Below are positions 1 to 7,060 of a DNA stretch of 33,523 nucleotides, piece by piece (the first letter of the stretch is position 1; every line of letters starts with the position of its first letter). The position numbers were made by a program, and so were the translations under genes. Source of the DNA: a virus. The notes under the pieces were generated by a model, which worked only from the letters and a program-made list of their open reading frames with translations, was not told where the DNA came from and ran no database searches. The stretch covers positions 1 to 33,523 of IMG/VR virus record IMGVR_UViG_3300031576_000220. One strand, 5' to 3'.

Positions 1-459
1 GACGCCGGCGCGAGGTAACCCGCCGTGGACGCCGGCGCGAGGTAACCCGCCGTGGACGCCGGCGCGAGGTAACCCGCCGTGGACGCCGGCGCGCGGTCCC
101 CCGCCGTGGACGCCGGCGCGCGGTCCCCCGCCGTGGACGCCGGCGCGAGGTAACCCGCCGTGGACGCCGGCGCGAGGTCCCCCGCCGTGGACGCCGGCGC
201 GCGGTCCCCCGCCGTGGACGCCGGCGCGAGGTAACCCGCCGTGGACGCCGGCGCGAGGTAACCCGCCGTGGACGCCGGCGCGAGGTCCCCCGCCGTGGAC
301 GCCGGCGCGAGGTAACCCGCCGTGGACGCCGGCGCGAGGTAACCCGCCGTGGACGCCGGCGCGCGGTCCCCCGCCGTGGACGCCGGCGCGAGGTCCCCCG
401 CCGTGGACGCCGGCGCGAGGTAACCCGCCGTGGACGCCGGCGCGCGGTCCCCCGCCGTG
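1..459. repeat. 17 tandem copies of a 27-bp coding repeat
   Basis: Exactly 17 units of 27 bp fill 459 bp with no indel; unit 1 reads GACGCCGGCGCGAGGTAACC plus CGCCGTG. Units differ only at two linked sites: A (gaggtaacc), B (gcggtcccc) and C (gaggtcccc), in the order AAABBACBAACAABCAB. On the minus strand these encode TAGYLAPAS, TAGDRAPAS and TAGDLAPAS. Unit length is a multiple of three, so copy-number change keeps the frame. There are no spacers, so this is not a CRISPR array. The array probably continues past the left edge. Confidence 0.97.
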
Positions 460-887
460 TGGGCTTCGCCCACCCCCTCCCAGGCCTTGCTGTTGAGCCG
501 GATGTACGCGGTCGCCCCCACGAGGCCGCGAGCCTGCCCCGCCTGGACATAGACGAGCCGCCCCGTGCGGAACTTGCATTTCGACCCATCCGGGAACCGG
601 ACCAGGTTGTCGGGAGCGTCCTCGACTTCATAGATCTGCCAGAGGGCGGTTGAGTCATCGAGTCGGAGCAGCCCGTAGTCGCCGAGCCCATACTCGAGCC
701 CGTGGATGCCGCCGCCGCACTCCACGCGGGAGTTCCAGTCCGGCGCCGTGACGGTGGCGCCGATCTCGAGCGGGTGCTTGAAGCCGTTGTGGCTGCCGCC
801 GTCGGAGGCGCAGGTGCGGAGCACGAGTACGGTGCCAGCCGTCTTGCTCGCGGCCGGGGCGGGTGCGGCCTTCGTCGCGGCGGTCAT
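1..887 (-). CDS. Nonapeptide-repeat protein, DUF7666-like head (3' end cut by window)
   Basis: Translation starts at ATG 887, overlapping the stop of the small gene before it (ATGA), and stays open for 295 codons to the left edge, so the C-terminus is missing. Residues 1-16 are an Ala/Pro/Lys-rich leader. Residues 18-140 form a compact domain with VLVLRTCASDGG, APDWNSRVECGGGIHGLEYG and a later FRTGRLVYV segment. From memory this pattern (Cys-Asn/Asp-Gly, PDW, CGxGLHGL) matches a phage and bacterial family catalogued as DUF7666, whose members often carry nine-residue repeats after the domain. Here residues 144 onward are 9-residue repeats T-A-G-[Y/D]-[L/R]-A-P-A-S, at least 17 copies, resembling the TAGY-type solenoid of ice-nucleation proteins. 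Function is unknown; an elongated beta-solenoid is an inference. The family name is recalled, not searched. Confidence 0.78.
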   Translation of the reverse strand, partial: MTAATKAAPAPAASKTAGTVLVLRTCASDGGSHNGFKHPLEIGATVTAPDWNSRVECGGGIHGLEYGLGDYGLLRLDDSTALWQIYEVEDAPDNLVRFPDGSKCKFRTGRLVYVQAGQARGLVGATAYIRLNSKAWEGVGEAHTAGDRAPASTAGYLAPASTAGDLAPASTAGDRAPASTAGYLAPASTAGYLAPASTAGDLAPASTAGYLAPASTAGYLAPASTAGDRAPASTAGDLAPASTAGYLAPASTAGDRAPASTAGDRAPASTAGYLAPASTAGYLAPASTAGYLAPA

Positions 888-991
888 TCAGCCGGCTCCG
901 CGCACCGGCTGCACAGCGTCTCCTCGTGATCCACCCAGGAGCACCCGCCCGGGCACGGGTCGTACCAGACGCAGCCGCAGACGCGGCACAC
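884..991 (-). CDS. Small Cys-rich zinc-finger-like peptide
   Basis: A 35-residue product from GTG 991, or a longer one if an upstream start is used. It contains seven cysteines in the pattern CRVCGC, CPGGC, CSRC, with the core CPGGCSWVD. Very similar CRVCGC...CPGGC-W-V...LCSxC peptides are common in phages and are generally annotated as hypothetical; the two CxxC pairs suggest zinc binding. The TGA stop overlaps the ATG of the repeat protein (ATGA), consistent with coupled translation. The start is weakly supported because no clear ribosome binding site precedes GTG 991. The gene begins 14 nt after the end of the tRNA-like sequence. Function unknown. Confidence 0.5.
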   Translation of the reverse strand: MCRVCGCVWYDPCPGGCSWVDHEETLCSRCAEPAE

Positions 992-1004
992 GCCACGCCG
1001 CGGC

Positions 1005-1081
1005 TGGGAGCGGGGCGCCGGATTCGAACCGCGTCCTGGGGGCTGAACTCCCCCGGGCGTCCCTACCACACCGGCCCCGCT
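1005..1081 (-). tRNA. Degenerate tRNA-like gene, anticodon TTC by geometry
   Basis: Read on the minus strand, 77 nt fold as a cloverleaf: acceptor AGCGGGG/CCCCGCT (7 perfect pairs), D stem GGTG/CGCC with loop TGGTAGGGA, anticodon stem GGGGG/CCCCC with loop AGTTCAG, variable AGGA, and T arm CGCGG-TTCGAAT-CC(G)GCG with one bulged G. Discriminator C and an encoded CCA follow. The middle triplet is TTC (Glu), but position 33 is G rather than the near-universal U and position 8 is C, so it may be inactive or unusual. Shifting the loop by one gives TCA (opal suppressor) but breaks the stem. Its first base is the last base of the stop codon of the ParB-like gene. Confidence 0.5.
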
Positions 1082-2547
1082 CACTTTTTCCGCCCCTTCT
1101 TCGCCGGCCGCTTCGCCTTTGCAGACGTCTGCACCGGGGCGGCCTCGTTCAGGATCTTCGCCGCGTCCACGCCGAAGCTCTTCGCCATCGCGGGAAGCCG
1201 CTCGTCGATGTTCCAGTCGTAGGCGACGTTGTCGCAGGCGTGGAGGAAGACCAGGTGGCGCACGAGATCCTCGGCCGTGCGTCCGAGAGGGACGGGGTTG
1301 CTCTTCGGGACGCCACGATCGGACACGACCCCGAGCAGGATCTTCGCGAGGGGCCCGGTGCTCTCGGCCGACATCGTCGAGATCTTCGCGCCGATCGCCG
1401 CGAGGATCGCCGGGCGGGCCTTCATGTACCGCTCCTGCAGCTCGTGCTTCCGCCGATCCTGCTCGGCGCGCTTCGCCTGTTCGTGCGCCACCTGATCCTT
1501 CACCGTGACGCCGGCCTTCCCCGCCTTCGCCACCGTCCGCTTCTGCTTCGCCCGGATCTCGGCGCCCCAGTGGACCATGCACTTCTCCCTGGCGATGCAG
1601 ACCGCGAACGCATCGCCGCGCCCGGGACCGACCGCCACGTAGCCGATGACGGCGTGCTCGCAGGGCTTCGAGTTGTTCAGGCCGTCCGCGCGCTTCCAGG
1701 AGCGGGGGAAGTAGGTCCGGCCCTCGCGCGCCTCGTCGGCGATGTAGCTGGCGTGGGTGATCGGGATGACCTTCTTCGCGTCGGCGAGGGTCGCGGCCGT
1801 CTCCGGGAACAGCATCGTGTCCGGATCCTTCGGCTGGAACCGCACGTGCTGGTCGATCCAGCCCTGCAGCTCGCGGACGCTCCGCGGCTTCACGTGCTCG
1901 ACCGGCTCCGACTCCTCATCCTCTGGCGCTTCGGGATTCCAGAGCAGGGCCTCGCGCGTGAAGACCGCCGACTCCTCAAGGTCGATCGCCCGCGCCTGGT
2001 CCTTCGGGCTCAGCCGCGCGAGCAGGGTGGCGTGCCCGGCGGAGATCTTCCCGTCGAGGAAGAGCTTCTTCGCTTCCTTGGTCAGCTCGAGCAGCTTCAC
2101 CCGGTCGTAGACGTACTTGACCGATCGCCCGATCTTCTCGGCGATGCGGGCGACGTCGTAGCCCTTGACCAGCAGCAGCCGGCGGTAGCTCTCCGCCTCC
2201 TCGAGCGGGTGCAGGTCCGCGCGCTGCAGGTTCTCGACCACCTGGATCTCGAGCACCGCCTGGTCGTCGAGCTCGCGCACGATCGCCGGCAGCTCCTCGA
2301 GCCCGACCATCTGGGCGGCCGCGAACCGGCGATGACCGCAGACCAGCTCGTACCGGCCCGCGCCGTTCAGCGACCGCACCAGCACCGGCTGCAGGAGCCC
2401 CTTCTCGCGGATGCTGGCGGCGAGCTCCTCGAGCTGGTCCCCGGTGACGGTGCGCCTCGGGTTGAGTGGCGAGCGGTCGATCTGGTCGAGAGGGATGCTG
2501 CGAAAGTCGGCCCCGGGCTGGATGCTCGCGGCGACGGCGGTCTTCAT
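1081..2547 (-). CDS. ParB/RepB/Spo0J-family protein
   Basis: 488 residues from ATG 2547, chosen because GGAGGG lies 7 nt upstream; the in-frame ATG at 2562 would lack a site. Residues about 14-105 are a ParB N-terminal domain with IPLDQIDRSPLNPRR, GLLQPVLVR and the signature ELVCGHRRFAA. VENLQRADLHPLEEA and a KorB/Spo0J-type helix-turn-helix (EKIGRSVKYVYDRVKLLEL) follow to about residue 180. The C-terminal 300 residues hold Cys positions (KPCEHAV, FAVCIAREKCMVHWG) and a basic Lys-rich tail. Family members bind DNA and act in partitioning as CTP-dependent clamps; phage versions in recombination operons are also seen without a ParA. No ParA is visible here, so partitioning is uncertain. Confidence 0.88.
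   Translation of the reverse strand: MKTAVAASIQPGADFRSIPLDQIDRSPLNPRRTVTGDQLEELAASIREKGLLQPVLVRSLNGAGRYELVCGHRRFAAAQMVGLEELPAIVRELDDQAVLEIQVVENLQRADLHPLEEAESYRRLLLVKGYDVARIAEKIGRSVKYVYDRVKLLELTKEAKKLFLDGKISAGHATLLARLSPKDQARAIDLEESAVFTREALLWNPEAPEDEESEPVEHVKPRSVRELQGWIDQHVRFQPKDPDTMLFPETAATLADAKKVIPITHASYIADEAREGRTYFPRSWKRADGLNNSKPCEHAVIGYVAVGPGRGDAFAVCIAREKCMVHWGAEIRAKQKRTVAKAGKAGVTVKDQVAHEQAKRAEQDRRKHELQERYMKARPAILAAIGAKISTMSAESTGPLAKILLGVVSDRGVPKSNPVPLGRTAEDLVRHLVFLHACDNVAYDWNIDERLPAMAKSFGVDAAKILNEAAPVQTSAKAKRPAKKGRKK
1121..1132. repeat. 12-bp perfect palindrome GCAGACGTCTGC, copy 1
   Basis: A perfect palindrome inside the 3' end of the ParB-like gene. The same 12 bases occur at 28147-28158 in a non-coding stretch; I found no third copy. 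It is a candidate protein binding site, but this copy could be fortuitous since it lies in coding DNA. Confidence 0.6.
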
Positions 2548-2548
2548 G

Positions 2549-2830
2549 TCACGACCCTCCATGGGATTGGGTGCACTGGTGCTGCACGAGTCCGTTCGAC
2601 GTGAGCGCCACGATCGGCCTGCCGTCGCTCCGCTCGCCGATCACGAAGTAGGCCCGGGGGCCGGGGTCCAGCTGCACCGTGCGGCCGGCGGTGGCATCGT
2701 GGGCCACCACCACCGAGGCTCCGCAGCCGGCGCAGGGACGGGCCTCGAGCTCGCGCGCGACCGGGCTCGGCTCGCGGGTGCCGCGGAGCACCTGCTCCTC
2801 GAGGCCCAGATGGAGCGTGCCCTGGGTCAT
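2549..2830 (-). CDS. Small hypothetical protein with CxxC zinc-ribbon-like start
   Basis: 93 residues from ATG 2830, which overlaps the stop of the gene before it (ATGA). The stop TGA lies one base before the ATG of the ParB-like gene, so it sits in the same coupled chain. Mid-protein RPCAGCGASVVVAHD followed by VQLDPGPRAYFVIGE and a C-terminal NGLVQHQCTQSH resembles a class of small phage proteins with a CxxC pair, a 'DPEPVPY'-like turn and a late His/Cys pair, which may bind one zinc. These are normally uncharacterised. No catalytic motif is visible. Confidence 0.75.
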   Translation of the reverse strand: MTQGTLHLGLEEQVLRGTREPSPVARELEARPCAGCGASVVVAHDATAGRTVQLDPGPRAYFVIGERSDGRPIVALTSNGLVQHQCTQSHGGS

Positions 2831-3540
2831 GCCAGCATCGCCTCGAGCTTCACGGCGAGCTCGGTCAGGCGCGGGCGGGAGACGGCCAGACGGTTCTCGC
2901 CGCCGATCCAGAGCTGCTCGGTGTCGCCGAGCCCGGCGTCGCACGTCCAGTAGGACCCGCTCTTCTTCGGGGCCTCCTTGACGAACACTCGCTCGCCCCC
3001 GAACGAGGCCGTGACGCGCTCGGCCAGGGTGCGGAAGTCGCGGAAGACCGCTTCGTCGGTCTGATGAGCCGGCTCGGCGCCGACGGGGGCAGGAGCCCCA
3101 CCTGCCGCACCGCCGACGCCGGCGACCGGCTCGTCCTCACCGGAGAGGTAGTCCTCGGCGGCCGTGGCGACGCGGCTCCGCTGGTTGCGGATCCGCACCG
3201 CCTTCACGGTCTCGCCGGCGAACTGGGCGTCCGCGACGTAGAGCGTGACCTTCTCACCCTTCCAGAGCTTGGTGTTGATGCCGAACGCCTTGTTCAGCAC
3301 CTTGCGATTCGTGGCGTTGAGCAGCAGAACGCGATCCCGGCCCGCGAACTTGAGGCCGCCCATGTTGTGCTTCTCGCGGCCGCCCTCGAACGTGACCGTC
3401 TTGTAGTGCAGCACGTCCTCGATCGTGACGACGGCGTCTTTGCCCTCGACCAGGTTCTCCGCGGTCAGCCAGATCGAATCCTTGAACAAGCCACTCGGCC
3501 CCTCGTAGGGCGTCCCGACCGGCGGGGGTCTGTCAGCCAT
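2827..3540 (-). CDS. Phage recombination-associated protein of unknown function
   Basis: 237 residues; the TGA overlaps the next ATG. Residues 15-140 contain VVTIEDVLHYKTVTFEGG, LLLNATNRKVLNKAFG and LWKGEKVTLYVADAQFAGE, ending with VKAVRIRNQ. A conserved block of this type (a 'NATN...L.K.FG....W.G..V.LY' core) is often found beside recombination exonucleases in phages and is usually left as hypothetical. A Gly/Ala/Pro-rich linker at about 150-165 separates a C-terminal region, 170-237, with YWTCDAGLGDTEQLWIGG. It sits between the DnaQ-like exonuclease and the ParB-like gene. A DNA-binding or annealing partner of the nearby nuclease is a guess from position only. Confidence 0.75.
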   Translation of the reverse strand: MADRPPPVGTPYEGPSGLFKDSIWLTAENLVEGKDAVVTIEDVLHYKTVTFEGGREKHNMGGLKFAGRDRVLLLNATNRKVLNKAFGINTKLWKGEKVTLYVADAQFAGETVKAVRIRNQRSRVATAAEDYLSGEDEPVAGVGGAAGGAPAPVGAEPAHQTDEAVFRDFRTLAERVTASFGGERVFVKEAPKKSGSYWTCDAGLGDTEQLWIGGENRLAVSRPRLTELAVKLEAMLA

Positions 3541-4126
3541 TGCTCACCTCCTGTGAGAGTGCGCGCGCGAGCGCGATCGTGAGACGCACGTCGGCGAGCG
3601 CCTCGTGGGATTCCATGACCGGGATCCCGAAGTGCCGGCACAGCGTGGCGAGCTGGTAGTTCTCGGGCGGCACGCGGCGGGGCCGTTCGTCGAACCACCA
3701 GAGCGCCCGCTGGCAGGTGCAGCGGACGCGTGGATCCGCAGGCAGGAATCGGCCCCAGTGGTTGAACAGGGCCTGGAGCCGCGGTCCATCGAAGGACGCC
3801 GCGTTGTGGCCGACAAGCCGCGCGACCTTGTAGGGCTTGCCGGTGCGCCGGCTCACCATCTCGAGCGACTTGTGGCGGTCGAGGAAGTCGGTGAACCGAG
3901 AGACGACGCGGATCGGCGCCTCGGCCCTGGCCCAGGCCTCCACCGTGTAGTGGTTCATCTCGAGCGCCGCCGGATCCGCGGCCGTGACGTCGAAGGCGAT
4001 CTTCGCCTCGAACGTCTCGATCTCCGCCCAAGCCTCGTCCACGGTGATTGCGGCGAGCTGGATGTCCGGGTGGTGCGGGAGCAGGCCCGCCGTTTCGAGA
4101 TCGAAGAAGACCGTGCGGGGGCTCAC
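3533..4126 (-). CDS. DnaQ-like DEDDh 3'-5' exonuclease
   Basis: 197 residues from GTG 4126, which overlaps the preceding stop (GTGA). The DEDDh motifs are in order: DLETAG (Asp9, Glu11), a middle HNAASFDGPRL block supplying the second Asp, and a C-terminal HEALADVRLTIALA block (His and Asp). AAITVDEAWAEIETFEAKI between motifs is typical of the RNase T/exonuclease I-like fold. Likely activity is 3'-5' degradation of single-stranded DNA or RNA ends. It has no polymerase domain and lies directly after a RecE-like nuclease, so a role in processing recombination ends fits. It ends 8 nt inside the next gene. Confidence 0.9.
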   Translation of the reverse strand: MSPRTVFFDLETAGLLPHHPDIQLAAITVDEAWAEIETFEAKIAFDVTAADPAALEMNHYTVEAWARAEAPIRVVSRFTDFLDRHKSLEMVSRRTGKPYKVARLVGHNAASFDGPRLQALFNHWGRFLPADPRVRCTCQRALWWFDERPRRVPPENYQLATLCRHFGIPVMESHEALADVRLTIALARALSQEVSNG

Positions 4127-4959
4127 GCGATCGCCTCGTCCGGCAGGAGGCCGATCATGGCGTCCGTCACGGTCGCGGTCTGAATCCCCTCGAACATGCC
4201 CGGCCAGCGATCGGTCCGCTCGCACGTGGCGAGCTTCGCCATCAGGCGATCGCAATCGGTGAGACCGCAGACGATCGCATCGGGAGCCAGCACGAACACG
4301 GCGACGTCGTGCGGCGGGCTGCTCTCGACCACGATGAAGTAGAAGAACTCGATCGGCCGGCCGAGCTTCGCCGCACCGTCCCAGTACCAGGCCCCCTGGC
4401 GGAAGTAGCCGAGCTTCGTCACCGCCCAGGGGCTGAAGTCTTTCAGCGAGCGCGTGGTCTTGATGTCCGCCATGACCCCATTCCCTAGGAGATCGGCGCG
4501 GCCGCGACAGAGGCGGCCCTCCCGCTCCCAGAGCATCGTGACCTCCCGCTCCGGGGCCACCTTGAGCAGCCGCGCGACATCGGCATGGACGCGGATCGCG
4601 GCCGCCATCGCGCGGACCTTCGCCATCGCATCGTCGCGCAGCACGATGAACCCACCCTGCTCGATGTCGGCGACCGCGTCCTTGTAGGCCTTGGTCGCGC
4701 GCGGCTTGACGTTGCCGGCCGCGACCTCGAGCGGCTCCGGGGCGTAGCGGTTCTGGAACAGGTCGGGCTCGAGCACCGCCGTGTGGAGTGCGGTCCCCAG
4801 GTGCTGAGCCGCGGTCTCGACCCGCTCCTGGCCCAGCATGTACCGGTAGTGCATCGGGCTCGTGGCAAGCCACTCGAGGCGCCCCGAGCCCATGGCGTCG
4901 ATCTCCAGGTAGCGGTCCATCGGCAGGCCCGGATGGAATCCCACCGAGCGCGGGGTCAC
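4123..4959 (-). CDS. RecE-like PD-(D/E)XK exonuclease
   Basis: 278 residues from GTG 4959, overlapping the upstream stop (GTGA); the longer reading to 5190 is rejected because it runs over another coupled gene and begins with an Arg/Pro-rich shadow. Features are LGTALHTAVLEPD (about 54-66), and the nuclease core GRADLLGNGVMADIKTTRS with Asp156, Asp165 and Lys167 as metal/catalytic residues, then AVTKLGYFRQGAWYWDG, the helix that follows in exonuclease VIII-type enzymes. Such enzymes resect double-stranded ends 5'-3' for annealing-dependent phage recombination. No obvious RecT/Bet annealase is in the window. Confidence 0.88.
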   Translation of the reverse strand: MTPRSVGFHPGLPMDRYLEIDAMGSGRLEWLATSPMHYRYMLGQERVETAAQHLGTALHTAVLEPDLFQNRYAPEPLEVAAGNVKPRATKAYKDAVADIEQGGFIVLRDDAMAKVRAMAAAIRVHADVARLLKVAPEREVTMLWEREGRLCRGRADLLGNGVMADIKTTRSLKDFSPWAVTKLGYFRQGAWYWDGAAKLGRPIEFFYFIVVESSPPHDVAVFVLAPDAIVCGLTDCDRLMAKLATCERTDRWPGMFEGIQTATVTDAMIGLLPDEAIA

Positions 4960-5141
4960 GCGGCACCCCGCTTCCGGACCGGCGCCGTCGGGATGAACAG
5001 CGACCAGTGCGGCTTGCGCTTGCCCTTCTCGCGGAAGCAGACGTGAGCCGGCATGCCGTTGGTCGAGGGCACGATCGCGACGACCACGTCCACACCGCCG
5101 ACCTCGACGATGCGCTGCAGGGGGTTTGTGAGCCGGGTCAT
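4956..5141 (-). CDS. Small hypothetical protein
   Basis: 61 residues from ATG 5141. Both ends overlap neighbours by 4 nt (ATGA at the start, GTGA at the end), which is the main evidence that it is real. It begins MTRLTNPLQRIVEVGGVDVV and ends in a basic KGKRKPHWSLFIP segment. No family recognised. Its place between the HNH protein and the RecE-like nuclease may indicate a small accessory factor, but nothing in the sequence shows this. Confidence 0.65.
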   Translation of the reverse strand: MTRLTNPLQRIVEVGGVDVVVAIVPSTNGMPAHVCFREKGKRKPHWSLFIPTAPVRKRGAA

Positions 5142-5446
5142 GCCGCACCCACATGGCGAGCCGCCCGCCGCCCGCGCGACCAGGAGTCACGCAGGTTCAT
5201 GCTCGAGCTGCCGGCGTAGAGATGATCGGGCCTCACGCAGGCCGGCACATCACACACGTGGCAGACGAGGGCACCCTTGGGGATCCGCCCCTTGAAGAGC
5301 GCGTAGGCGACCCGGTGGGCGTAGTGCACGACCCCCCGGAGCTTGAAGATCCCGTAGCCCTCCCCCATCCGGGCCCGGCGCCAGAGCCAGCAGCCGGACT
5401 TTGCCACGCGGACGTAACGCTTCAGGGACTTGCGCGTGAGGATCAT
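5138..5446 (-). CDS. HNH endonuclease
   Basis: 102 residues from ATG 5446, which overlaps the ATPase stop (ATGA). Motifs in order: SGCWLWRRARMGEGYG, VVHYAHRVAYALFKGRIP, LVCHVCDVPACVRPDHLYAG, then a short NLRDSWSRG tail. This is the compact phage HNH type (GCWLW...AHR...CH.CD.P.CV.P.HL). Such enzymes nick or cut DNA; some are homing enzymes, others serve packaging or recombination. The tight overlaps on both sides suggest it is a settled operon member rather than a recent insertion. Confidence 0.9.
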   Translation of the reverse strand: MILTRKSLKRYVRVAKSGCWLWRRARMGEGYGIFKLRGVVHYAHRVAYALFKGRIPKGALVCHVCDVPACVRPDHLYAGSSSMNLRDSWSRGRRAARHVGAA

Positions 5447-6774
5447 GACGCAGCCCCCTTCCCGGCCGGCTCGTCCTCGAGCACGCTGCCGTCCTCGATG
5501 ATGACCGTGGCGCCGCCGTCCTCGACCCTCTCGATCCACAGCTGAGCGTCGTGCTCGTCCGCGCTCTCGCCCAGCAGCCGGAGCGATTCCTCGTCGAGCA
5601 GGGACCCGTCGCGGATCAGAAGGACACGCAGCTTCGGGTTGAGCGCGATCCCGATCGCCACCGAGACGCGCAGCTGCTCCGCGGCCGAGGCCTGGTCAAA
5701 CGGCAGGCCGTTGAACGTGACGAACCCGTCCGTGTCGAACCCGAGACCCTCGACCGGGAACGAGGCCTTGGCGACCGCCTCCTGCTTCGCCGCGTCGATC
5801 GTGTCGATCCGCGCGGTCAGCTTCTGCGATGCGTCCCGTTGCGCTTCGAGCTCGGCCAGGAGTCGGGCGTTCTCAGTGTTCTCCCGCACCTTGCGGTTCA
5901 CATCCTCGACGCCGGCGAGGCGCTCCTTGATCGGGGCGAGGTCGACGTCGACCAGCGCGTCGGCCATGACTCGCGCCTCTGCCGCCTGCTGGCGCATTGC
6001 CTCGGCCTGTCGCTCCTGGCTCTCGAGCGTGACCTGGGCGGCTTTGAGCTTCTCCTGCAGCCGGGCGATCTCGTCCTCGATCGCCTGGCACTGGGCCCGC
6101 GTGCCGACGATCGATTCCTGGATGCGATCACAGTTCTCGCGGATGGAATCGGCGCGCCGGCGGGCGACCGCGTGCTCCGTGTTCGTCGCCCCGGCCGCGT
6201 CGAGGTCCGCGAGGATCTCGGACGCCGAGACGTCCTCCGCCGGCACGTCCCTGTGCTTCGCCGGGAGGGCCTCGTAGCGGGCCCGGAGCGCTTTCCCGTC
6301 CCGGTTCACGTCCGTGCGCACCGCGAAGACGCTGGCCCGCTCCCGGTCGAGCTGGGTGAAGTCGAGCCCGAGCAGCGCCCGGAGGGTCTCCGCCTGGTTC
6401 GCCGGCTCCATCCGAGCGAACGCGAGCGGATCGAACGAGAGCCGCCCAACGATATCGTCGAGCCGCCCCTGCGGAGAAGTGAACCGGGCGCCGTCCTTGG
6501 TCTCGACGGTCAGCATGCCGCCGCCGTCGGCCGTGAACGTCCTGCGAACCAGGAACTCGCCCAGGTCGCAGGTGACCTCGGCGTGCTTCTCGCCGCGGCG
6601 CACCGGTTGTCTGCAGATCAGCTCCTTGCCGCCCAGGGCGTAAGCGATCGAGTCCAGGACCGAAGACTTCCCCTGGCCGTTCTTCCCGCCGACGATCACC
6701 ACGTTCCCTTCGGGCGAGATCTCCACCGCCCGAAGGCGCTTCACGTTCTTCGAGCTGAGCTTGAGGATCCTCAC
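5443..6774 (-). CDS. SbcC/Rad50-like AAA ATPase
   Basis: 443 residues from GTG 6774, overlapping the preceding stop (GTGA). The N-terminus MRILKLSSKNVKRLRAVEI is typical of RecF/SMC-type ATPases, followed by Walker A GGKNGQGKSS (29-38). A coiled coil spans roughly 200-265 (Glu/Gln/Arg-rich heptads) and again about 285-335. The C-terminus has an ABC-signature-like DQASAAEQLRVSVAIGIAL and Walker B-like LRVLLIRDGSLLD. It is much shorter than SbcC (about 1000 residues), like the mini-Rad50 proteins of other phage recombination loci. It probably manages DNA ends together with the nucleases encoded downstream. Confidence 0.9.
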   Translation of the reverse strand: MRILKLSSKNVKRLRAVEISPEGNVVIVGGKNGQGKSSVLDSIAYALGGKELICRQPVRRGEKHAEVTCDLGEFLVRRTFTADGGGMLTVETKDGARFTSPQGRLDDIVGRLSFDPLAFARMEPANQAETLRALLGLDFTQLDRERASVFAVRTDVNRDGKALRARYEALPAKHRDVPAEDVSASEILADLDAAGATNTEHAVARRRADSIRENCDRIQESIVGTRAQCQAIEDEIARLQEKLKAAQVTLESQERQAEAMRQQAAEARVMADALVDVDLAPIKERLAGVEDVNRKVRENTENARLLAELEAQRDASQKLTARIDTIDAAKQEAVAKASFPVEGLGFDTDGFVTFNGLPFDQASAAEQLRVSVAIGIALNPKLRVLLIRDGSLLDEESLRLLGESADEHDAQLWIERVEDGGATVIIEDGSVLEDEPAGKGAAS

Positions 6775-6920
6775 CGGGACCCCCGCTCGAGCAGCGCCAG
6801 GACGTCAGCGCGCACCAGGGGGGCGAGGTGGGCCGCGAAGTAAACGGCGGCGGCGAGGATGAGCGTGCCGACGAACCGATCGTGGCTCGTGGCGGGCTGC
6901 GGGCGCTTCCTTGCGGGCAT
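6771..6920 (-). CDS. Small single-pass membrane protein
   Basis: 49 residues from ATG 6920, preceded by AGGAGG 6 nt upstream, the strongest ribosome binding site of the operon and so probably its first translated gene. The N-terminus is basic (MPARKRPQPATSHDR) and is followed by one hydrophobic segment, FVGTLILAAAVYFAAHLAPL (residues 16-35). The stop overlaps the GTG of the ATPase (GTGA). The basic-in rule suggests a cytoplasmic N-terminus. Function unknown; it may only serve to start coupled translation of the ATPase. Confidence 0.75.
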   Translation of the reverse strand: MPARKRPQPATSHDRFVGTLILAAAVYFAAHLAPLVRADVLALLERGSR

Positions 6921-6941
6921 GGCGACCTCCTGTCAGTGGAG

Positions 6942-7060
6942 GCCGCCTGAGCGGACCGATTTCGGGGTCTAACGTCCTGTCGCTAGCCTACTTCGCCAGC
7001 TTTACCCGAATACCTCTTATGCGACAGGCCAGTCCCGAAAAATGGCCGCGCTCAGGCGGC
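6942..7060. repeat. Nested three-block inverted repeat before the recombination operon
   Basis: Three perfect complementary blocks occur in nested order: GCCGCCTGAGCG 6942-6953 with 7049-7060; TTTCGGG 6960-6966 with 7034-7040; CCTGTCGC 6976-6983 with 7021-7028. The spacers are similar but unequal, and the centre is 37 nt. It lies between the stop of the gene at 7052 and the start site at 6920, so leftward mRNA would carry a long imperfect hairpin. Candidate roles are an attenuator, an antitermination or processing site, or a pair of opposed protein sites. No T-tract is present. Confidence 0.7.

Noticed and set aside
1-459. Regular repeats as a CRISPR array
   Set aside because: Units are contiguous with no unique spacers and stay in frame within a gene.
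706-2604. 632-codon open frame on the plus strand
   Set aside because: Arg/Leu/Val/His-rich antisense shadow of the ParB-like gene and its neighbours; no ribosome binding site.
5551-6843. Long plus-strand open frame opposite the SbcC-like gene
   Set aside because: Mirror frame of a convincing ATPase gene in GC-rich DNA, composition not protein-like.
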